Source: Chondrus crispus (lineage: Eukaryota; Rhodophyta; Florideophyceae; Gigartinales; Gigartinaceae). From it: a stretch of 64,000 bases of DNA. A program made the position numbers and the translations under genes. Below the pieces are notes generated by a model. It saw only the letters and a program-made list of their open reading frames with translations. It ran no database searches and had not been told where the DNA came from. Where the stretch lies: contig NW_005178978.1 of assembly GCF_000350225.1 (NCBI RefSeq), positions 1-64,000 on the forward strand, in the 5' to 3' direction. Shown in pieces: positions 42,931 to 51,390 of this stretch; within the stretch, counting starts at the first letter, position 1, and every line of letters begins with the position of its first letter.

Positions 42931-45048
42931 ACTCCGCAGTAGAGAAAAGTCGGCGCCTTGTGGATGGAGGACCTTGACCGTAGTGGCGTGACGCACCAAC
43001 TGCGGATGCCAGGCTTGCGCTGGCCAGTGGGGAGCCACCAGGACGCCCTTCCCACCATCCGCTATGACCTTGCGAATGACCAGAGGGAGCATGTCGAAGG
43101 GAGGATTCCACAGGCGCGCCCTCCCGTCTCCCCAGTCCTCCAGCATCTGCGTCGCCAGGTATTTCCGTCGCGCGACTGCCGTCTCTCCGAGGGGGCGATG
43201 AGCGAACACCACCGAGTCCACCTGGTACTCGTCCTGGATCGACTGCAGCAGCTGGTCCGTCGCCTGCACGTCGCCAGGATCCCAGGTCCGGGAGAGAGCG
43301 TCGGTTAACCGGTTGACCGCGGACGGCAACCACCGGGCTTCGATCCGCACCCCCAGGGTTTGCAGCATAACCTGAAGCCGGCGTAGCTCCGCCATCATTG
43401 GCTTGGAAGCCGACACCATGGCGTTCAAAATGAAGCAGACTGCCTGGTTGTCCTCGTGCAGCAAGAGGCGCTGAACGTCCGGTCGGCCGACGTACGCGGC
43501 AAAGTGCCTCTGTAATAGCAGACGAACCGCCCGAAGTTCCCTCAAAGTGATCGAATGCGCGCGATCGGCTGCCGTCCAAAAGCCTTGACCCTCCCACAAA
43601 CCCCGCGAGCCCGCCAGCACTTGCGATCCCAGTGTCCCTCCGTACCCCACGTCGGCAGCATCGGAGTGCAACGTGAGGTCGGGCGCCAGCCTGACCAATT
43701 CCCGTCCTTCTCCCGGTGTCAGCGAACGCCAGTGGCGCAAGTCGCGAAGCGATTGTCGGAAAAGACGCACCTTTTGAAACTGGTCGTGGAACCTTGTTGC
43801 GTCCCCGTGTCCACGGGGCACACGGGGCACACGGGGCACACGGAGCACACGGTGCACAAGGGCCACACGTTGCACACGGGCCACACGGTGCATATGCGCC
43901 TGGCAGCGTCTGGGCCTCGCAAGCTCGGCCCCCGACGCAGCCGGCCGACTTTGCCCTCGCTCCTCGCGCTCCACCAGGAGCCCGGACAGTGCCATGTCGA
44001 AGTAGAGGCTCCTTATGTAGAACCGCGAGAGCGGAATGGCCAGTGTCATCGACACAGCCACTCCGCAAAAATGCCGCAGCTTTTTCAACGATACCCACCG
44101 GCGGTTCCTTTGCGCGGACAAGAGGAGCTGCTTGGCTAGCAGGCGAAGGCGGGCTACCTTGCTGTCGGACGCGAACACCCTCATCGCGACAGTATCCACC
44201 ACACAACCCAAATGCTCCAGCGTAGTCGTCCCTTCCCAGCATCCCTTCCCCGGGTGTCTGACGAGCCCCAACCTTGCGAACAGCCTTGACAGTCTCCTCC
44301 CGGCGCGCGCGCAGTCCTGTCTTGTCGATATCCTCCCCAGCGGCGACGGCGCACACGCGAAGTCGTCAATGTACGGCAGGATGCGGTACCCGAGGCGCTC
44401 CCGCAAGTGCTTCACCAAAGGACGGAGCAGCTTGGTGAACCACAGAACAGAGCGCCCCCAGCCGAACGGTAGCGCGATGCAACGGTAGTACCGACCGTTG
44501 TATCGGAAGAGGAAAAAGTCTCTCATGCGTGGATGGAGATAAAAGTGGCGGTACCCACTTTTGGTGTCCCAAGACATCAGCACATCTCCCTCCTGCAGTT
44601 GACACGCGAAGGACTGTAAGGTCTCCATCTTGACTGACCCCTTCGGCCAGTGCTTGCTCTGCCGCTTGAAATTAATTACAAATCTTCCTTTGCGGTCCTC
44701 GCCCTCGCCTTGCCAGACCGTGAAGGCTGACGAGATCATCCTGCCCCCTCTGGCAAGGGCCTCGGCCTCCTCAAACCCTACCTCCTCGTACACCCCCTCC
44801 CTGCAACCCCTTGCCAGTTCCTCCGTGGCAAACTGCCTGTCCTCCGCCGTCTGAGGGAGCTCGCTGAGTACAGTACCGTCCTCGAAGGGCACCGTCGGCA
44901 TGTCCAATACACCGTACCGGATCTGACGGGCGATGTACTCGTTGACTCCTAACTCCGAACGCCAAACGTCCGCCCTAAGAGCCGTCCCCCGCCACAAAGG
45001 TGCTCCCCCCTTACCCTTTGTAGCTTTTCCATCTCTTTTTAGGCACAT
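42880..45048 (-). CDS. Reverse transcriptase and RNase H of the DIRS-like element
   Basis: 722 codons from ATG 45046-45048. RT motifs are GRFVINFKRQSKHWPKG, DVLMSWDTKSGYRHFYLHPR, ALPFGWGRSVLWFTK and the catalytic YIDDFA near 44365. An internal linker of 9-bp repeats encodes VLRVPRVPRVPRGHGD. RNase H begins LTLHSDAADVGYGGTLG near 43660 and includes HEDNQAVCFILNA near 43450. The ATG overlaps the stop of the preceding ORF as TAATG, which suggests termination-reinitiation. The frame is intact. The C-terminal 120 residues overlap the recombinase ORF. Confidence 0.88.
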   Translation of the reverse strand: MCLKRDGKATKGKGGAPLWRGTALRADVWRSELGVNEYIARQIRYGVLDMPTVPFEDGTVLSELPQTAEDRQFATEELARGCREGVYEEVGFEEAEALARGGRMISSAFTVWQGEGEDRKGRFVINFKRQSKHWPKGSVKMETLQSFACQLQEGDVLMSWDTKSGYRHFYLHPRMRDFFLFRYNGRYYRCIALPFGWGRSVLWFTKLLRPLVKHLRERLGYRILPYIDDFACAPSPLGRISTRQDCARAGRRLSRLFARLGLVRHPGKGCWEGTTTLEHLGCVVDTVAMRVFASDSKVARLRLLAKQLLLSAQRNRRWVSLKKLRHFCGVAVSMTLAIPLSRFYIRSLYFDMALSGLLVEREERGQSRPAASGAELARPRRCQAHMHRVARVQRVALVHRVLRVPRVPRVPRGHGDATRFHDQFQKVRLFRQSLRDLRHWRSLTPGEGRELVRLAPDLTLHSDAADVGYGGTLGSQVLAGSRGLWEGQGFWTAADRAHSITLRELRAVRLLLQRHFAAYVGRPDVQRLLLHEDNQAVCFILNAMVSASKPMMAELRRLQVMLQTLGVRIEARWLPSAVNRLTDALSRTWDPGDVQATDQLLQSIQDEYQVDSVVFAHRPLGETAVARRKYLATQMLEDWGDGRARLWNPPFDMLPLVIRKVIADGGKGVLVAPHWPAQAWHPQLVRHATTVKVLHPQGADFSLLRSSKNLNADWSVVLATMA
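43810..43892 (-). repeat. 9-bp tandem repeats inside the RT-RNase H ORF
   Basis: About eight to nine copies of a CACACGGGG-like unit. Being a multiple of three they keep all frames open, giving RVP-type units in the RT frame and APC-type units in the other long frame. Length is likely to vary between copies. Confidence 0.85.
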
Positions 45049-45746
45049 TACTCCGGGCTGGACCCGTCCCCGGCGGAGGGTCCAGCGTTCTTCATGCCAG
45101 TAGTCTTCTCTAACCTGGCCTTGGCAATCATCTTCGCAGCCTGAATCTCCAACTTAGAAGTGAGCGCCTCGCGGGCAGACTTGTACGAATCTGAGAACAC
45201 AGCGTCGTGCCCCTGTTCCACGAGGAATGCCATCTGGCGAGCTGCCTCGACTCCTTGGTCGGTGATGTCCCTGTAATACTGCGCGCGCATAGACAGTACC
45301 TCGAGGGCGGCACGGATAGACTTTTCAGCCAAGGCCAGTTTCCTTGCCATGCTTGGAACGTCCTCGCTCTGATTCTTAGCAACTATGAGAGCAGAGAGTC
45401 CTATTTCGGTCCAAACGCCAGCAGCGTTTACGTATTCCCATTCCTTGGCCGAGCGTCGGTCCCTGGACCGCAACTCGGAGACGAAAGCGTCAGCAGCAGG
45501 CTTGAAGTAACCCATGTGAGTGACGGGTACATGGGGGCCACGCTCAAACACGCTTCCTTCTCCAACCAACTTGAGGGAGCTAAGCTCCGCGACAACATCT
45601 CCATAATCCCGACGCGCGGGCACGGCACTCTCCCACGCCGCTCGCACAGCTAGCGCAGGGCGCGCCCAAGCTGCGACAGCCGGAAGCGTGGGGGCCGGGG
45701 GCACCGGCGCGCCGATGTCGGCGGGTTGTTCGGGTTGTACGCTCAT
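45048..45746 (-). CDS. Gag-like first ORF of the DIRS-like element
   Basis: 232 residues from ATG 45744-45746 (MSVQPEQPADIG). Pro/Ala-rich start, then a helical domain (KSIRAALEVLSMRAQYYRDI, KLEIQAAKMIAKARLEKTTG). No zinc knuckle. Its position first in the element and length suit a DIRS capsid-like protein. The frame is intact and ends in TAATG shared with the RT start. Confidence 0.7.
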   Translation of the reverse strand: MSVQPEQPADIGAPVPPAPTLPAVAAWARPALAVRAAWESAVPARRDYGDVVAELSSLKLVGEGSVFERGPHVPVTHMGYFKPAADAFVSELRSRDRRSAKEWEYVNAAGVWTEIGLSALIVAKNQSEDVPSMARKLALAEKSIRAALEVLSMRAQYYRDITDQGVEAARQMAFLVEQGHDAVFSDSYKSAREALTSKLEIQAAKMIAKARLEKTTGMKNAGPSAGDGSSPE

Positions 45747-45813
45747 AGCTCCAAAGTACTCTGTTTGTACTTACTAGAATATGTCACCGCCTAGGCTGAG
45801 GGGAATTTCTCAA

Positions 45814-45995
45814 GCAAGAGAAATAGACATGGCCAGGAGAGGGGGGCTGGCAAGAGGCTCACGATGGCGCCATAAGTACCACGGAGCAGCGAGACTGCGA
45901 GGTGAGGTACGCTCTGTTGGCTGATAGTAATTACAGCCACTCGCTATTCTCCGGGGAGTTTCACCCCTATACACGCTAGCGTGTACAGAGACGCG
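45814..45995 (-). repeat. 182-bp direct repeat, 5' side of the DIRS-like element
   Basis: Near-identical to 41645-41826. Sits 68 bp upstream of the gag-like start, so it probably holds the promoter. Confidence 0.9.
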
Positions 45996-46553
45996 TACAG
46001 AACATCAAATGACACAAAATGAGTTTCTCATACCGGAAATCTGGTCTGAAATCCAAAGGAGAAGTATCTCGGATTCCAGGGATTAAACATGCAGAGATAG
46101 TGCTGATGCCTGCCTAACAATCTGTGTTGGCAACTCGACAGACAACCTGTGATTGGGGCAAGTTGCGAGATTTGCTAGCAACTGCCACTACACGCAATGA
46201 TGCATGTCTGCATTGACCCATTGCGAGCTTCCTGATTGTTACGACTCGCGGGGTCGCGCTCGTGGAACTCGCTTCTCCAAACTCGAGGGGAAGTGCCCAC
46301 AGTCTCAGCAAGTTACTCTACCTCCTCTTTCTCTGGAGAGTGCCGCACTTTACTCTATAAAGTGTTATCCTCCTTTTCAGGACAGGAGCTCCAATTCCAC
46401 GCCCGTGGAATGTGGTGCCAACGGGCGCGACCCTTTTCAAAATACTACTGTCGATGACGCCTGAAAGGTCGCCTCCGAATGTCCTCATCAGACGCATAAT
46501 TAAAAGGTTCGGGATATTACAGTGCCCCAATACTTTGTTTCTGAACAAAGTAT

Positions 46554-48293
46554 TTAGTTGAAACCGCATTGCGCCTGAGCCTTTTGCTTCATGTCTCGAT
46601 TTCCTTCTGTACACAAAAAGTCCTCTAGGACTCCTGGCAATTCCTCTAACACCTGCGAGGGCGGCTCCCATGTTCTATCAATTAGGTCCGGGAGACCTTC
46701 CCATTCTACCATGACACGGATTCCATCATGGGCCTCTGTGATGCCGCGCAACGCCAATGCCTTCTGATACGTAGTTTCAGTGTGCTCTGCAGCTCGCAAG
46801 AGTGCTTCGCCGACAGGCCCGTGCATATCAGCTCTATACAAGATAAGCCGTCTGCAATGCACCGTTTCCCGCTTCCCGCTCAATAGACTCTCGACTTCAT
46901 AAAGAGACTCACTCTGAAAATTCAGGACGCGGCGCGGCCCCCGCCAAGTGAAACTCAATTTGTGCCCAGAGCTCCCGGCTTGTCTAATTAGGACAAAATC
47001 CCCCACTTGACAGTTAACAGGCTTCACGTTTGTCTTGCAGTTGTGAAGTTGGACACTCCTCTTCCGCTGAGCAGTGGAAATGCCCGATACTTCTCTATGC
47101 ATGGCACTTAGCGCGTTTTGCAAAGCTGTAACGCCAATGATTTTTCGAACTGCGATTTCATTCTCCGATCTGGCATGGCGAAGGTTCTGTATGGGCATCG
47201 CCCCTAGCAAGGGACGCTTCGGTAAATGTCCTGTGAACACTTCGAGCGGCGACCGGTAAACCCCAGGAATTTTTACGTTTCTCAGGCCTAATCGCTGTGA
47301 TGGGGAGTGGTTGAGGACACTCTGCACACACTCTGTCACTGCCGGCCAGTCTTCAGCAGCCAGCCGCCACTCGCTCGTCATCGCTTTACAGGCCCGTATC
47401 ACCTCGCGACACACGCGCTCGACTGAGCCGTTTGCCCATGGAGAATATGCTGTTGTGAAGTGATGCCGGGTTCTTGCCTCTTCAGTTAGTTGAGAAACCA
47501 GTTGATTTTTAAAGTGTGTCACCTGATCGGTGCACAGCCACTCCATTGAGCCAAAACACCCGATCCAAACGGAGAAAGCCTCTGCAGCAGCCTGAATGGT
47601 TGCCTCCTCGGTTGGCCACAGCCACACATATCCGGATAGGTCGTCTTTTATGATGAGAATGTACCGCTTGTTATCTGTTCCTTTTCCCATGTAGAGAAAA
47701 TCGGCATGGATTACCTCATTCGGATGCTCTCCATGCAGCGCATGTAATAGTGGTCGGGGAACCAAATTTCCGGACCTGGTCATGATACAATGTAGACATC
47801 CACGAACGAGCTCGTCTGAGTCCTTGCTCATATTTTTCCACCAGAATCCTTCTTGCAGAATGCTCATGGTTGCCTTTATGCCACGGTGCCCGATCGTTCC
47901 ACAGTGAGAGCCAACCAGCACCTTGAGCTGCAGCTCAAGGTCGTCGTCAGGAATCCAAATCCGGCCTTTTTGCTTCCATAGGCTGTCCTTGTCGTCCATG
48001 GTTAGGCCATCTTTGTTGGACCGAGATGTTGCCTGAGACGCTTTATAAACATCTAATGTCGGCATATCAAAGTTACTTGATGACGGAACGATCTGCTGGG
48101 CAGTGTCCAGAAAAAGACTGCATACAGATTTCATAGATGTTTCTCTACGGTATCCGCGAACCCACCGGGTGAGAATATCAGCAAACACGTTAGCAGCACC
48201 ACTTATGTGCTCAATTAGGGAGTCGAAACGGGGATAGAAAAAGAGCCCAGCGCTGCACTTTCGAGACGATATGGTGTCCGAGGGCAGGCTCAA
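46554..48293 (-). pseudogene. Integrase with chromodomain, element F
   Basis: The zinc finger region has HCGTIGHRGIKATM and CLHCIMTRSGN (47770-47900). The core has VIHADFLYMG near 47700, LCTDQVTHFKNQL near 47500-47540 and YSPWANGSVERVCREV near 47400-47450, supplying D, D and E. A chromodomain (VMVEWEGLPDLIDRTWEPPS) lies near 46660-46720. The frame is open for 579 codons, so this is the best kept part of F. It links to RNase H by a one-base shift near 48240. Confidence 0.85.
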
Positions 48294-48862
48294 GAGCTAA
48301 AGGTGCAAAGACAAACAGCAAGTTACGATGGTCGGTAAAGACCCGAGGTGGCTTCTCGCGAAGAAATAGGTAGTCAAGCTTTTGAAAAGTTTGGAAGATG
48401 GCAAAGCCTTCTTTTTCGAAAGTAGACCACCCAAGTTCTGCTCCCTTGAAGCCAGACCCTAGGAAGGCAAGGGGTTCATGTCTTTGATCTGCAAGAGGCA
48501 AAGACAGTTGCTTCTTGTCCACTTGTGTCACGACGGCGGACCAGTACCTATCAGATGCATCTGTATAAATACATACTTCATTATGTGGAAGGGGGTATGA
48601 TAGCTTGACGGCCTTGCGCAGTGTGTCCTGTAGTTGAGAGAAGCATTTCTCCTCAGTAGGCCCCCAGGACAGATTGCTCAAGGTAATATTTCGAATGGCC
48701 CTCTTGGATCGCTTGCCAGCTCTAGTGTAGGCTGCCTCGAGAGCGTTCGTCAGAGGAGCACATCGGCTTGCAAAATCGGGAATGGCAAGAGACATCCAAC
48801 GGCAGCAGTGGATAAACTCAGATAGTTCCACTGCCGTTTTGGGCAAAAGGTTCGGGATATTA
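48211..48862 (-). pseudogene. RNase H remnant of element F
   Basis: Reads TAVELSEFIHCCRWMSLAIP, CIYTDASDRYWSAVVTQ near 48560 and VFTDHRNLLFVFAP near 48300-48340. The part before TAVELSEF, including all of RT, is missing. The ATG at 48901-48903 lies in flanking DNA and is not meaningful. Confidence 0.8.
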
Positions 48863-48905
48863 CACTGATATTCTTCTGCAGTAGAGGTTTTAAGGTATAG
48901 CATAG

Positions 48906-49800
48906 AAAGAGCTTTGAATCTTCAACTGATCCTAGACGCCAGGCTAGTCTATCTTTTCTTCGACGGCGGATATGTGGTCGAGTGCACTCGTCAAAAGAAG
49001 ATATTTGACAAATGCATGCAAAGTTCCGACTTTAAGTGCGGAACATTTCAATAGCAACACCTTCCACCTTAAATGAATACACCAGTCTGTTCTCTACGCC
49101 CAACCAAATTTTACGTAACCGTAACGGTAGAGATGGGCGGGTCTCGTGGAAGGTTGGATGGAAAGAATTGAGGTGGAATTATTCGGATATCTGATCTCAT
49201 GCAATGGCCAACAAAATTTCCGGCCGGTGTCTACTTCCCATTGCAAAGCATCAAAAATAAGGTGCCCTTGAAATTCCTTGCCACATCTCTTATACGAAGT
49301 TGTGACTCGCGTCTGTACTGTGACTGGGAAAGAAGTGTTGCAGTTCAGGAGTGTATTGTCGGCGAAAAGCTTTGTCAAGAGAGGAGATTACAAATAATGT
49401 AAATGAAGAGTAGGATTGAGTGCGTCCTTGCCCTCGACGACATCTTTGTCTGCGATTCCCCATTCCTTCCTTTGCTCTTGACTCTGTCTTAAGTGGAATC
49501 ATGTACGGCATTCTACTAGTTCTGTATCCCTGAAGGGCTTGCCTGGATTGTACTCAACCGCACCGTTGTCAAATGGCCTTTTGAGTTCCGTTCAACTTAC
49601 GGACCGGACCCTACAATGGCTTGCAGTTCTCCCTCTTCCTTCCGGGATGGAGCACCGTGCGTTGCTCATAATGCCTGCACAGTGAATTCCCTTCCTCCGC
49701 CAAAGGATGGCCGACACATAGGATCCGTTTACCGCACGCAATTGGGCATCCACAGCCTCTTCCAGCATATGATGCAAAAAGCGTGGGATAGTGACGGTCG
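48906..49800. other. Intergenic region
   Basis: Only short ORFs (49094-49378 minus, 49616-49807 plus), neither convincing. No gene supported. Confidence 0.45.
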
Positions 49801-49815
49801 TCTATAATATAATAT

Positions 49816-49927
49816 CATGTCACTCTTTCATATGAAAGAGTGACATGAGAGTGAAAGGGTTGCTGGCAACCCTTTATAACCTAGCCAGAAACATTGGCTC
49901 CAGTGTTTCTGTCTAGGTTATAAAGGG
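49816..49927. repeat. Cluster of overlapping palindromes
   Basis: A perfect 32-bp palindrome at 49816-49847 is centred on CATATG. A hairpin at 49854-49875 has arms AAAGGGTTGC and GCAACCCTTT. A stem at 49870-49884/49913-49927 has arms CCCTTTATAACCTAG and CTAGGTTATAAAGGG and encloses an 11-bp near-perfect inner stem (49888-49898/49900-49910). The second and third stems share bases, so two folds compete. Confidence 0.85.
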
Positions 49928-50060
49928 TGTGCCCAGGCACTAGGACGCACGACTCTCGAGCACGTTGAGGTCAAATTGGAAATTTGCCTTTTCAGCGCGT
50001 GTGAAGTGGAGATTCTGAATGCGATGGTGTTTGTGGTGCAGGACGAGAGGAAAGTTGGTG

Positions 50061-50253
50061 GTTGATTTTGGGCCATTCAGCATTGTGCTTGTGGAGCAGA
50101 TGTATATTTGGAGGATACAACAGAGCTAAGACCCACCGTAAACTGAAGCAATAATATTGCGAGATATTATCTCGTCGGATCCGTTTCCATTTGAGAAGTC
50201 CTCCAAATATACATCTGCTCCACAAGCACAATGCTGAATGGCCCAAAATCAAC
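50061..50253. repeat. Foldback element with perfect 55-bp inverted arms
   Basis: Arms 50061-50115 and 50199-50253 are exact reverse complements around an 83-bp spacer. No ORF. It looks like a small foldback transposon remnant or the result of an inverted duplication. Confidence 0.88.
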
Positions 50254-51390
50254 GGTTTACGGTAGGGCACGATACCCAGTCATCGTGAACGCACTACAGT
50301 ATAAAGTTTTACAGTACAAGTACACGCGTGTCGAACCGCCGCCCTCCGTCTCACTCTGCAACGGCTATTTGACACATGGCGAGTGCCATTTTTCTGCTCA
50401 TACTGCAGTGTAGTGTTGCAGGGACGGCTTTTGACGATCGATTTCTTCGGATCTGTGGAGAGGGTCGACTTCGATACAGCTTACCTACACGCAGTGCCCA
50501 ATTACCCATTTGACGTTTTTTGCCGACAATCCCGAGCCGACTCCCGCCGCCTGTCCGAAAGCCATGCATATGCACGAGGTCAATGGATCTGATCATGCCC
50601 ACGAACCTGCAGACTGGAGGCCCTGCTATGATCATATTGATCACACTCAACATGCATTTTGATTAGAAAACCCTACAACTGCTAGCATGATCACTGGAAA
50701 TCTCACGGCCTGACTGCTACGAATAGTACCTTCTCTGCTTTACTTGATATGGGCAAGGGTGGCGACGTCCATTAGTTTTCCAATGGGCGCTGCAAACCTG
50801 ATAGCAATGTGCAATAGTGTCCCCTCCTCGCTCGCCTCAAAACTTCACATCCACTCGTTGGAGTCCACTCTACTTCGCATTGCATCGAGTTTTTGTCATC
50901 TTCTTTAGATACCTGTTACAGTACGGTACCTCATTCCTGTTCTTATCTCATTCAATACAGCGGCGGTGGCCACCACGGGCTCTATTCAGATGTAAGCGGT
51001 ACCATGACTTCCGATTTAGAAGATGGACTAGCTTCTGAGCTACTCAGATGTTTGCTTAAAATTCGATCCGCACGTCTCATGCGACCATCATTTCTGCGAC
51101 AGTCATTATGGCCATCTATTTCTCGTTGACGGGTATCATCCTTCTGCCTGGGCAGTTTTGGTCTCTCATTTTGACGGCTTATGAGGTAGGCATTCTTCAA
51201 CATGCGCGCTTTATAGTTTTTCGTCAACATGTCACGCCAGTAAGGATCCAGTTGCGCTCCCTGCTTTCGTTCAAGTATAAAACCCAGGCTTGGGTCTCGC
51301 ACAGTTGTTAGTCGAAGGTGCTTCCCGCACATCTACACCAGACATCTTGCCTCTCTTTCAAACATCGTCGCAAGGAAATTAACCACTCAG
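50254..51390. other. Upstream region of the MysC-MysD type gene
   Basis: 1.1 kb without a recognisable gene; presumed promoter and 5' UTR. No clear motif. Confidence 0.5.

Larger units (their letters stand above)
41645..45995 (-). mobile_element. DIRS-like (tyrosine-recombinase) retrotransposon
   Basis: A 4.35-kb minus-strand unit between two 182-bp direct repeats. It encodes a gag-like ORF, an RT-RNase H ORF and a tyrosine recombinase, with no DDE integrase or protease. That set defines the DIRS order. Direct rather than inverted terminal repeats suggest a PAT- or Ngaro-like member; I did not find the extra half-repeats expected at the 3' side. RT and recombinase ORFs overlap in different frames, as is usual in DIRS elements. 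Confidence 0.85.
46502..48865 (-). mobile_element. Deleted Ty3/gypsy chromodomain element F
   Basis: Minus-strand remnant with RNase H, integrase and chromodomain, but no gag, protease or RT. The likely 3' LTR starts TGTAATATCCCGAACCTTTT at 46521 and runs left into the region up to about 46000. The same 20 bases recur at 48846-48865, directly before the surviving coding part, as if the first bases of a 5' LTR were joined to the middle of pol by a deletion. Confidence 0.75.

Noticed and set aside
42930-44356. Long upstream part of the recombinase frame as a separate protein
   Set aside because: It overlaps RT-RNase H in another frame and shows no domain until about 42930; it stays open mainly through GC bias and the 9-bp repeats.
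49094-49378. 94-codon minus-strand ORF
   Set aside because: Short, no motif and no support from neighbours.
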